11,340 bases of DNA from positions 1 to 11,340 of the forward strand of contig CAIXQT010000100.1 of NCBI GenBank assembly GCA_903921665.1, read 5' to 3'. The notes under the pieces are model-generated. The model had not been told where the DNA came from. It saw only the letters and a list, made by a program, of their open reading frames with translations, and made no database searches. The position numbers and the translations under genes were made by a program. This document shows, in pieces, positions 4,933 to 11,340 of the stretch (positions are counted from its first letter, which is position 1; every line of letters starts with the position of its first letter). The stretch comes from an uncultured Opitutia bacterium (GTDB lineage Bacteria > Verrucomicrobiota > Verrucomicrobiia > Opitutales > UBA953).

Positions 4933-6449
4933 CCCCGCCCGCCGTGATGATGCCCGCCGCCATGGAGCGCCCCACCTTCAACTCCCTGCTGCAAGGCCTT
5001 GCGGTCCAAAGCCGCGCCGGCGACGGCTCCGTCCGCATCTCCTCGCTCGTGACGGACAGCCGCCGGATCCTGCCCGGTTCGCTTTTCTTCGCGCTCCCCG
5101 GCCTGCGCGCCAACGGCCATGCCTTCCTCGATGACGCGATCGCCCGCGGCGCGGCGGCCATCATCTCGGGCGAACCGGTCGGCGGCCTTCCCGCCGTCGC
5201 CGCCGCCCAGGTCGCCGATCCGCGACGCGTCCTCGCCGAAGTCGCCCGTCGTTTCCACGGCCACCCTGAGACCGCGCTCCGGCTGGTCGGCGTGACCGGG
5301 ACCAACGGTAAGACGACGATCTCGACGCTCCTCCGGCATCTCCTGCAGGACGACGGTTCGCAGTGGGGTCTCGTGGGCACGGTACGCTACCACCTCGGCC
5401 GCCGTTCGATCCCCTCTTATAAGACGACGCCCGAATCGGCCGACCTCGCCGCCTTCTTCCGGCAGATGGCCGACGCGGGCTGCGCCGGCGCCTGCCTGGA
5501 AGTCAGTTCCCACGCGCTCCATCAGGACCGCGTCCACGGTTTCCATTTCCAAGTCGCGGCGTTCACCAACCTCACGCGCGACCATGTCGATTACCACGGC
5601 GACCTCGCTTCGTACCTCGACGCGAAGACGGCGCTTTTCGACGGCCGTAACGGTTCCGTGCCCGACGTCTGCGTGATCAATATCGACGATCCGGCCGGGC
5701 GCGTGCTCGCCGAGGCCTGCCGTCGCCGCGGCGCGGTCCTCACCTTCGGGCTCGCCGCCGACGCCGACGTCCGCGCGACCGACCTCGCGCTCGATACCGG
5801 CGGGGCGGTCTTCACGGTCCGCCATGACGGCCGCGCCGCCATCTTCAAGTCGACCCTGCCCGGCGGCTACAACGTCTCGAACGTCCTCTGCGCCCTGGCG
5901 ATGGCCGCGGCGCTCGGCCGCGATCCGCTCGCGCTCGCGCCGGCGCTCGCCGCCTTCCCTGGCGTCCCCGGCCGCATGGAACGCGTCGAGGGCGGCCAGC
6001 CTTTCCCGGTCTTCGTCGACTACGCCCATACCGACGACGCCCTCCGCAACGCTCTGCGCATGCTCCGTGACATCACGCCCGGCCGCGTGCTCTGCGTCTA
6101 TGGTTGCGGCGGCGATCGAGACCGCGGCAAGCGTCCCGCGATGACCAAGGCCGTCGCCGACCTCGCCCACCTCGCCTGGGCCACGGCCGATAACCCCCGC
6201 AAGGAAAGCCTCGATCGGATCTTCGCGGACATGCGCGAAGGCCTCGGCCTGCTGCCGGCGGTGGAGTTCGTCGCCGATCGGCGCGATGCCATCGGCCGCG
6301 CCCTCGCCGCGGCGAAGTCCGGCGACTGCGTCGTCATCGCCGGCAAGGGGCACGAGACCACCCAGGAATTCGCCGACACCGTGGTGCCCTTCGACGACCG
6401 TCAGGTCGTGCGCGAGATCCTTGAGCTCCGGAGGGGCGCGCAGTCGTGA
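4929..6449 (+). CDS. murE: UDP-MurNAc-L-Ala-D-Glu:meso-diaminopimelate ligase MurE
   Basis: MurE is an ATP-dependent cytoplasmic ligase adding the third stem-peptide residue. The 506-residue protein has the N-terminal UDP-binding region with SSLVTDSRRILPGSLFFAL and the ATP P-loop GTNGKT (124-129). The TTPES and EVSSHAL substrate motifs follow, then the carbamylated lysine in YLDAK (Lys233), and VDYAHTDDAL in the C-terminal domain. DNPRKE (421-426) is the DNPR signature of enzymes selecting meso-diaminopimelate rather than lysine, so the wall should be of the mDAP type. ATG 4929 overlaps the ftsI stop (ATGA). Codons 7, 8 and 12 are also Met, and the first 13 residues are probably dispensable, so a slightly later start cannot be excluded. 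An upstream extension to 4371 lies entirely inside ftsI and is rejected. Confidence 0.96.
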   Translation: MTPPAVMMPAAMERPTFNSLLQGLAVQSRAGDGSVRISSLVTDSRRILPGSLFFALPGLRANGHAFLDDAIARGAAAIISGEPVGGLPAVAAAQVADPRRVLAEVARRFHGHPETALRLVGVTGTNGKTTISTLLRHLLQDDGSQWGLVGTVRYHLGRRSIPSYKTTPESADLAAFFRQMADAGCAGACLEVSSHALHQDRVHGFHFQVAAFTNLTRDHVDYHGDLASYLDAKTALFDGRNGSVPDVCVINIDDPAGRVLAEACRRRGAVLTFGLAADADVRATDLALDTGGAVFTVRHDGRAAIFKSTLPGGYNVSNVLCALAMAAALGRDPLALAPALAAFPGVPGRMERVEGGQPFPVFVDYAHTDDALRNALRMLRDITPGRVLCVYGCGGDRDRGKRPAMTKAVADLAHLAWATADNPRKESLDRIFADMREGLGLLPAVEFVADRRDAIGRALAAAKSGDCVVIAGKGHETTQEFADTVVPFDDRQVVREILELRRGAQS

Positions 6450-7822
6450 TGCCGACTTTCTCCTCAGCCGACCTCGCCACCTGGGCCGAAGGCCGCTGGA
6501 CCGACTCGCCGCGCGCCGCCCTCACGGGCTTCGGTACCGACACCCGCGCGCTGCGTGCCGGCGACGTCTTCGTGGCCGTGCGCACCGAACGCCGCGACGG
6601 CCATGACTTCCTGGACGCCGCCCGGTCGCAGGGCGCCGCTTGCGCCTTGGTCGGACGGCCCGTGGCGGACGACCTCCCGCAGCTCGTCGTCGACGATCCA
6701 CTCGTCGCCCTTCGTCGCGTCGCCGCCCGCTGGCGCGCGCAGTTCCCGGGCCGCGTGATCGGCGTGACCGGCAGCGTCGGTAAGACCTCGACGAAGGAGA
6801 TGCTCGCGGCCCTCCTCGGATCCGCAGCCTTCGTCACCGAGGCCAACCTGAATAATCTCATCGGCGTGCCGCTGATGCTCCTGCGCGTCGAACCCGGCCT
6901 GCACCGCTTCGCCGTCATCGAGGCGGGCATGAGCCTGCCCGGCGAGCTGGGCGTCTCCGCCGGGGTCATCCGTCCGGACGTGGCGATCGTCACCAACGTC
7001 GCCCCGGTCCATCTCGAAGGCGTCGGCTCGCTCGCCGGCATCGCGCGCGAAAAGGCCACGCTCGTCGCCGCGCTCGCTCCCGGCGGCCAGGCCGTCATCC
7101 CGGCCGCGCTCCTCGCCTGGCCGGAGTTCGCGGTCCACGCCGCCCGTTGCGTCGCCGTGCAGTTCGAAGGCGAAGCCGCGCCCTCCGTCGCCCCCGCCCG
7201 GCTCGTCCGCGCCTCCTTCCTCGTCGACGCCCGTGGCCAGCGTTCGCTCGTGCTGGACGGCGAGGTCTTTCCCTTGGCGCCGATCTCCGACGGCCTCGCC
7301 CGCAACGCCGCGCTCGCGGTCGTCGCCGCGCTCGCGGTCGGCCGTCCTGCCGCCGAGCTCGCCGTCGCGACGGCCAAGTGGCTGCCGCCCGCCGGTCGCG
7401 GCAGCGTGCATGTCGAAGGCGAACGCACCTTCTACGTCGACTGCTACAACGCCAGCCCGGCTTCGTTGCTGGATTCGGCCCGCGCCTTCGATCGTCTCAG
7501 CCGCGCCTCCGCGGCGCCTCGTCTTTTCGTGCTCGGCGGCATGGCCGAGCTCGGTCCCACCTCCGCGCAACTCCACCGCGACTGCGGCGCGCAGCTGCCT
7601 CTCCGCTCGGGTGACCACGTGGTCGCCTTCGGCGGCGAGTCGGCCGCGTTGCTGCAGGGAGTTGCGCTCCCGGGGGTGACGCTTTCCGCCGCGGCTTCCA
7701 TCGAGGACGTCGCCGCCCACGTCGCCGCGCACCGCGGCTTCGTCTTCCTGAAGGGCAGCCGCTCCTTCGCCCTCGAACGTTGCCTGCCCGCCCCCCTGCG
7801 CTCCGCGCTCTCTTTCCACTAG
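6449..7822 (+). CDS. murF: UDP-MurNAc-tripeptide:D-Ala-D-Ala ligase MurF
   Basis: MurF adds D-Ala-D-Ala to complete the UDP-MurNAc-pentapeptide, using ATP in the cytoplasm. The 457-residue protein has TDTRALRAGDVFVA near the N-terminus, a P-loop GSVGKT (108-113) and the MurF-typical NLNNLIGVPL. The central domain carries IAREKATLV. C-terminal motifs include DCYNASPASLLDSA and LGGMAELG. The start is ambiguous by one codon: GTG 6446 would give the same 4-nt overlap with murE (GTGA) seen at other junctions, while ATG 6449 abuts as TGATG. ATG is listed. GGAGG at 6430-6434 is one of the few good Shine-Dalgarno cores in the cluster, 11 nt from GTG and 14 nt from ATG. The stop is TAG, one base before mraY. 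Confidence 0.95.
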   Translation: MPTFSSADLATWAEGRWTDSPRAALTGFGTDTRALRAGDVFVAVRTERRDGHDFLDAARSQGAACALVGRPVADDLPQLVVDDPLVALRRVAARWRAQFPGRVIGVTGSVGKTSTKEMLAALLGSAAFVTEANLNNLIGVPLMLLRVEPGLHRFAVIEAGMSLPGELGVSAGVIRPDVAIVTNVAPVHLEGVGSLAGIAREKATLVAALAPGGQAVIPAALLAWPEFAVHAARCVAVQFEGEAAPSVAPARLVRASFLVDARGQRSLVLDGEVFPLAPISDGLARNAALAVVAALAVGRPAAELAVATAKWLPPAGRGSVHVEGERTFYVDCYNASPASLLDSARAFDRLSRASAAPRLFVLGGMAELGPTSAQLHRDCGAQLPLRSGDHVVAFGGESAALLQGVALPGVTLSAAASIEDVAAHVAAHRGFVFLKGSRSFALERCLPAPLRSALSFH

Positions 7823-7823
7823 G

Positions 7824-8936
7824 ATGCTTTACCGTCTCAGCGAACTCGTCCACACCTGGGGGCCTTTCCGTCTCTTCGAGTACATCTCCGTCCGTGCGAT
7901 CCTGGCCGGCGTGACGGCGTTGCTGCTGGGCATGCTTTTCTCGGGCCGGCTCATCGGCGTGCTCGCGCGCCTGCGCCAGCCGGAGCGTTCGGCCAAGCTG
8001 ATGGGCGAGCTCGCCAAGGAAGGCGGCAAGGTCCCGACGATGGGCGGCCTCATCATCGCGGTCGCGATGATCCCCTCGGTGCTCCTCTGGGCGCGTCTCA
8101 ACGTCCTCGTGCTCGCCGCGCTCTGGTGCCTGATCGGCATGGGGCTCGTCGGCCTCTATGATGATTGGCTGAAGGTCCGTCATGGCAGCTCCGACGGGAT
8201 TTCGGCACGCATGAAGCTGGCGGGGCAGGGCCTCGTCGCGCTGATCGCCCTCGGCATCGTGCTGCTCGACCCCGCCTATCGCGACAGCCTCTGCGAGATC
8301 TGGTTGCCGATCCTCAACGGTCCGCTCTGGTCGGCGAAGTCGTTCGGCTGGCCGTTCTTCGCCTGCCTCGGCGTGGCCGGCGTGTTCTTCGTCCTCGTCT
8401 GCGTGGGTTGCTCCAATGCGGTGAACCTGACCGACGGCCTCGATGGTCTCGCCATCGGCTGCGTGCTCATCACGACGATGATCCTCGGCGCCGTCGCCTA
8501 CCTCGCCGGCCACCATGAGTTCGCGACCTACCTGCGCATCAGCTACGTCCCGGGCGCGGGCGAGCTCGCGGTCTTCTGCGCCGCGCTCGTCGGCGGCAGC
8601 CTCGTCTTCCTCTGGCACAACGCGGCGCCGGCCGAGATCTACATGGGCGATGTCGGCGCGCTCGGCCTCGGCGGCGGCCTCGGCGCGGTGGCCTGCCTGA
8701 TGCATCAGCCGTTCCTCCTCGCGATCGTCGGCGGCGTGTTCGTCGTCGAAGCCGCTTCGGTCATCCTGCAGGTGGCCTACTTCAAACGGACCGGCGGCCA
8801 GCGCCTGTTCCTGATGACGCCTATCCATCACCACTTCCAGAAGAAGGGCTGGCCCGCGACGAAGGTCGTGGCGCGTTTCTGGATCCTTTCCCTCCTGTGC
8901 GGCCTCCTCGGCCTGCTCTCCCTGAAGCTCCGATGA
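7824..8936 (+). CDS. mraY: Phospho-MurNAc-pentapeptide transferase MraY
   Basis: MraY transfers phospho-MurNAc-pentapeptide from UDP to undecaprenyl phosphate, making lipid I at the inner membrane. The 370-residue protein is strongly hydrophobic with about ten membrane helices. Signature elements in order are VPTMGG, the Mg-binding DDWLK (Asp113, Asp114), NAVNLTDGLDGLA (Asp204, Asp207), AEIYMGDVGALGLGG (catalytic-region Asp276), and the cytoplasmic loop MTPIHHHFQKKGW with the HHH triad at 335-337. All known active-site residues appear to be present. The start is one base after the murF stop, with only a weak AGG before it. The last codon overlaps the murD ATG (ATGA). Confidence 0.97.
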   Translation: MLYRLSELVHTWGPFRLFEYISVRAILAGVTALLLGMLFSGRLIGVLARLRQPERSAKLMGELAKEGGKVPTMGGLIIAVAMIPSVLLWARLNVLVLAALWCLIGMGLVGLYDDWLKVRHGSSDGISARMKLAGQGLVALIALGIVLLDPAYRDSLCEIWLPILNGPLWSAKSFGWPFFACLGVAGVFFVLVCVGCSNAVNLTDGLDGLAIGCVLITTMILGAVAYLAGHHEFATYLRISYVPGAGELAVFCAALVGGSLVFLWHNAAPAEIYMGDVGALGLGGGLGAVACLMHQPFLLAIVGGVFVVEAASVILQVAYFKRTGGQRLFLMTPIHHHFQKKGWPATKVVARFWILSLLCGLLGLLSLKLR

Positions 8937-10207
8937 GCGAGTTCCCCGAATCCCTCCGACGCCGGCTCACCCGGCCCGCCGCCGTCTTCGGCGAGGGCGT
9001 GAGCGGGCGTTCTGTCGCGGAATCCCTCGCCTCGGCCGGCTTCGCTTCGGTCATCTACGACGAACGCGGGGAGAACCGGCAGTTCGGTCCCGAGGAGGCC
9101 GCACGTCACGATCTCCTGGTCTACAGCCCCGGTTTCGCGCAGTCGCACCCGTGGATCCTCGCCGCGCGCCGCGCCGGCCTGCATTGCCTGACCGAACTCG
9201 ACTTCGGCGCGCTGCTTTGGACCGGACCGGCCATCGCCATCACCGGCACCAACGGCAAGACGACCATCACCGAGTTCCTTTCGTTCGCCTTCAAGCGCTC
9301 CGGGCTGGATGCGATCGCCTGCGGCAACGTGGGCCTGCCGCTGACGTCGCTCCACCGCACGGTGTCCAACGGTTCGTTCGTCGCGATCGTGGAGGTCAGC
9401 TCCTTCCAGGCCGAAGACCTCCGCCACTTCACGCCCGAGGCGGTGCTCTGGACGAACTTCGACGAGGACCACCTCGATCGCCATGGCGACCTCGAGAGTT
9501 ACTTCCGCGCCAAGTTCAAGCTGGTCGAACGCATGATGCCCGGCGGGATCCTCGTCGTGGGCGAATCCGTCGTCTCCGCCGCCGCGACGTTCGGCATCGA
9601 GCTGCCCGCCGAAGCCCTTGTCGCCACGCGCGCCGAAGTCGCCGACACGGTGCCCGCGGGTTCGGTCTTCGACTCCTGGCCGCAGCGCGAGAACTGGGCG
9701 ATCCTCTGCAAGTATTGGCAGGCGCGCGGCATCCCGATGCGCCACCTCGAGGAGTCCGCCCGGCTCTTCCGCGTGCCGCCGCATCGCCTCCGTAAGGTCG
9801 CCGAGAACAAAGGCGTCGAATTCTGGAACGACTCGAAGGGCACCAATTTCCACGCGGTCCAGGCCGCGTTGTCGCAGTTCAGCATCCCCGTCCGCTGGAT
9901 CGGGGGAGGGAAGTGGAAGGGCGGCGACCTCGGTCGCTTCGTCCGCAACATCGCCCCGCTGATCGATTCGGCCTATCTCATCGGCGAGACCGCCGACGAA
10001 CTGAAGCGCCACTTCGACGAGCTGGGCAAATCCGCCCGCTGCTACCCGGGCCTGCAGGACGCCGTCGTCGCCGCCGCCAAGGACGCCCACGGGCCGGCAG
10101 CCATCCTGCTAAGCCCCGGCTTCTCGAGCTTCGACCAGTTCCGCGGCTACGCCGAGCGCGGCCTCGTCTTCGAACGCGCCGCGAGCGCCTTGGCCAACCG
10201 CGTCTGA
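8933..10207 (+). CDS. murD: UDP-MurNAc-L-Ala:D-glutamate ligase MurD
   Basis: MurD adds D-glutamate as second residue of the stem peptide (cytoplasmic, ATP-dependent). The 424-residue protein has an N-terminal Rossmann-like part (AAVFGEGVSGRS; VYSPGF at the end of the domain) and a P-loop GTNGKT at 105-110. EVSSFQAEDL and TNFDEDHLDRHGD follow, with the likely carbamylated Lys194 in YFRAK. In the C-terminal domain are DSKGTN (300-305, usually DSKATN) and LLSPGFSSFDQFRGYAERG, matching the family's conserved LLSPxxxSFDxF motif. An in-frame ATG 12 codons earlier lies inside mraY. The ATGA overlap at 8933 is preferred because it matches the cluster's other junctions and gives a normal N-terminus. 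It is listed after mraY as in the classical dcw order. Confidence 0.95.
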   Translation: MSEFPESLRRRLTRPAAVFGEGVSGRSVAESLASAGFASVIYDERGENRQFGPEEAARHDLLVYSPGFAQSHPWILAARRAGLHCLTELDFGALLWTGPAIAITGTNGKTTITEFLSFAFKRSGLDAIACGNVGLPLTSLHRTVSNGSFVAIVEVSSFQAEDLRHFTPEAVLWTNFDEDHLDRHGDLESYFRAKFKLVERMMPGGILVVGESVVSAAATFGIELPAEALVATRAEVADTVPAGSVFDSWPQRENWAILCKYWQARGIPMRHLEESARLFRVPPHRLRKVAENKGVEFWNDSKGTNFHAVQAALSQFSIPVRWIGGGKWKGGDLGRFVRNIAPLIDSAYLIGETADELKRHFDELGKSARCYPGLQDAVVAAAKDAHGPAAILLSPGFSSFDQFRGYAERGLVFERAASALANRV

Positions 10208-10246
10208 TTTTCCAACCAACCCAACCCACCCACCCGACCCACCACC
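10208..10246. promoter_or_regulatory. C/A-rich, nearly G-free leader; G-quadruplex motif on the - strand
   Basis: The 39 nt between murD and the LysM gene contain a single G (10236). They hold five CCC runs at 10220-10222, 10225-10227, 10229-10231, 10233-10235 and 10238-10240, separated by only 1-2 nt. The opposite strand therefore reads five GGG runs with loops TC, T, T and TT, which satisfies the usual G3 quadruplex pattern with very short loops. The mRNA side is unstructured and has no Shine-Dalgarno sequence. It could be a translation-favouring unstructured leader, a transcription pause or R-loop element, or simple low-complexity drift. Confidence 0.6.
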
Positions 10247-10792
10247 ATGCGTCCCATCATCACCGTCACTGCCGTCGTGCTCCTGCACCTCTGCGTCATC
10301 GCCGTCCTCGTCGGCGTCAACGGCTGCCGAAGCACCAGCGGCTTCGAGCAGTCCGGCGACAACGCCGCCTTCTCCGGCGGCGCCCGCCCGGCCGTCACCC
10401 CGGCGCCCGCGCTCGACCGCATCCCGACTCCCGTACCGACGAAGCTCGCCCCGCTCGGACCGGTCGGCGCCGGCGGCAAGCGCATCGCCCTGAAGGACGA
10501 GACCCTCATGAGCATCGCCGCCAGCGAGAAGGTCACCCGCGCCGACCTCGCCAAGGCCAACAACCTCACGCTCAACGCCGATCTCAAGCCTGGCCAGGTG
10601 CTGACGATCCCCGCCGCCTCCAAGCCTGCGACGAAAGCCGGTACGAAGACCGCGTCGAAGGCCGGTGCGAAGACGGCTCCGGCCGCCGCCAAGCCCGCCG
10701 CTCCGGCGCCGACCTTCACCCCGCTCAAGCTCGTCCCGCTCACCGGCACCAAGCCGGCGGAAACCGCTCCGGCGGCTCCGGAAAAGAAGTAA
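10247..10792 (+). CDS. LysM-domain envelope protein inserted between murD and ftsW
   Basis: A 181-residue exported protein. Residues 4-25 are hydrophobic (signal peptide or membrane anchor), followed by VNGCRST. Cys27 could be acylated, but Asn at -2 makes the lipobox imperfect, so an uncleaved anchor is an alternative. A Pro/Ala-rich linker leads to one LysM domain (about 78-123, with DETLMSIAASEKVTRADLA, then KPGQVLTIPA), the fold that binds GlcNAc-containing glycans such as peptidoglycan. The tail (124-181) is rich in Ala, Lys, Thr and Pro with an internal repeat, and looks disordered. No catalytic domain is present. By position in the dcw operon it is likely a wall-binding partner of the septal or elongation machinery, but this is inference. 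It has no Shine-Dalgarno sequence, and 20 nt separate its stop from ftsW. Confidence 0.85.
   Translation: MRPIITVTAVVLLHLCVIAVLVGVNGCRSTSGFEQSGDNAAFSGGARPAVTPAPALDRIPTPVPTKLAPLGPVGAGGKRIALKDETLMSIAASEKVTRADLAKANNLTLNADLKPGQVLTIPAASKPATKAGTKTASKAGAKTAPAAAKPAAPAPTFTPLKLVPLTGTKPAETAPAAPEKK
10631..10678 (+). repeat. 24-bp imperfect tandem repeat inside the LysM gene tail
   Basis: Bases 10631-10654 and 10655-10678 align without gaps at 19 of 24 positions and encode TKAGTKTA and SKAGAKTA. The unit lengthens the basic Ala/Lys/Thr-rich C-terminal segment. It is probably a small in-frame duplication in a low-complexity tail and could vary in copy number between relatives. Confidence 0.6.
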
Positions 10793-10812
10793 GCCGAGCC
10801 TGACGCCGCATC

Positions 10813-11340
10813 ATGGTCATCAAGGTGAAGCAGGGGGAAGGTCCGGGAGCCCTGGGTGGGTACTCCTTGGGCATCGTCCTGCTCGCCTTGTCCCTGGCGG
10901 TCTTCGGCCTCGTGGTGCAGTATAGCGCAGGCATCTCGCTGTCGGCGAACAACCGCACCGCCGCGTTCTTCCGTCAGCTCGCCTACGTCCCCATCGCCTG
11001 CGTCGCGGGCTTCGCGTTCTTCCGGCTGAACCTGGACAAGGCGAGGGAATGGCGCTGGTGGATCCTCGGCGGCGCCTGCGCGGCGATGTTCCTCGCGCGC
11101 GTCCCGGGCGTGGGCGTCTCGGTCAACGGTTCGTGGCGCTGGATCGATTTCGGTTTCTTCCGCCTGCAGGCGTCTGACCTCGGCAAGCTCGCCTTGGTGA
11201 TCGTGCTGGCCGACTTCCTGGCCCGCATGCAGCGGCATACCTTGCCGAACAAGTTCCGCATCTACCGGTTCAGCGCCCGCGAGCCTTATATCTTCACGCC
11301 GCAAGGCTGGCTCGACTGCCGCGAAGGTTTCCTGAAACCC
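10813..11340 (+). CDS. ftsW: Septal peptidoglycan polymerase FtsW, N-terminal part (runs off the right edge)
   Basis: FtsW is a SEDS-family glycosyltransferase that polymerises lipid II at the septum together with FtsI. The frame is open from ATG 10813 to the last base (176 codons of a protein usually near 380-420). An in-frame TGA at 10801 rules out an earlier start. A cytoplasmic N-terminus (MVIKVKQGEGPG) leads to membrane helices at about 17-36, 53-70 and 81-95. The SEDS hallmark loop follows: GVSVNGSWRWIDFG, then RLQASDLGKLALV, where the family usually has QPSE or QPAE in place of QASD. A hydrophilic stretch (about 147-176) follows the next helix. The position after murD favours FtsW over RodA. 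There is no Shine-Dalgarno sequence; the start lies 20 nt past the LysM gene stop. Confidence 0.9.
   Translation, partial: MVIKVKQGEGPGALGGYSLGIVLLALSLAVFGLVVQYSAGISLSANNRTAAFFRQLAYVPIACVAGFAFFRLNLDKAREWRWWILGGACAAMFLARVPGVGVSVNGSWRWIDFGFFRLQASDLGKLALVIVLADFLARMQRHTLPNKFRIYRFSAREPYIFTPQGWLDCREGFLKP

Noticed and set aside
4812..6353. 513-codon open frame antisense to murE
   Set aside because: Same composition artefact; low-complexity product with no recognisable domain.
6464..7819. 451-codon antisense frame over murF, with similar ones at 7497-8834 and 8828-10090
   Set aside because: They mirror murF, mraY and murD codon by codon; charged low-complexity products without start signals or motifs.
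1..11340. Mobile element, CRISPR array, tRNA, rRNA or defence system
   Set aside because: No direct-repeat/spacer pattern, transposase, integrase, attachment site or structural RNA signature was found. All long reading frames are explained by core dcw and aroC-region genes.

Overview
This window is a high-G+C (roughly two-thirds G+C by eye) bacterial chromosome segment. It carries most of a division and cell wall (dcw) cluster on the + strand, preceded by two genes on the - strand. The host is Gram-negative in type: there is a canonical lipoprotein signal, and MurE has the DNPR motif of meso-diaminopimelate ligases. The gene order, the mostly absent Shine-Dalgarno sequences and the small aroC-side lipoprotein would fit Verrucomicrobiota (perhaps Opitutae). 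That placement is a tentative inference from memory, not something the sequence proves.

Left part (1-957, - strand): the first 154 codons of chorismate synthase (aroC) run off the left edge. Upstream of it is a short secreted lipoprotein gene. Between them is a textbook intrinsic terminator whose T-tract ends only 13 nt before the aroC start, so aroC must depend on read-through or on a promoter inside the lipoprotein gene. From 958 to 1339 there is a divergent, gene-free control region. It holds an AT-rich core with two mutually exclusive inverted repeats, promoter-like hexamers, and a row of TGGG-type repeats with helical (10-bp) spacing that matches the known MraZ operator layout.

Right part (1340-11340, + strand): mraZ, rsmH, ftsL, ftsI, murE, murF, mraY, murD, a LysM-domain gene, and the start of ftsW. 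Apart from the LysM gene this is the classical dcw order. The genes are tightly packed. Four junctions are 4-nt ATGA start/stop overlaps, murE/murF overlap or abut (GTGA/TGATG), and murF/mraY are 1 nt apart. The apparent gap between mraZ and rsmH is exactly filled by an 18-codon open frame that touches both neighbours. The only other gaps in the cluster flank the LysM gene. Its leader is nearly G-free and forms a strong G-quadruplex motif on the opposite strand.

Together the genes cover transcriptional control (MraZ), 16S rRNA methylation (RsmH), cytoplasmic assembly of the UDP-MurNAc-pentapeptide (MurD, MurE, MurF), its transfer to the lipid carrier (MraY), and septal polymerisation and crosslinking (FtsW, FtsI, with FtsL as scaffold). 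The LysM protein is probably an envelope-anchored peptidoglycan binder recruited into this operon. No mobile element, CRISPR array, tRNA or rRNA was seen. The window looks like core genome; the unusual content is in the control regions and in the LysM insertion.
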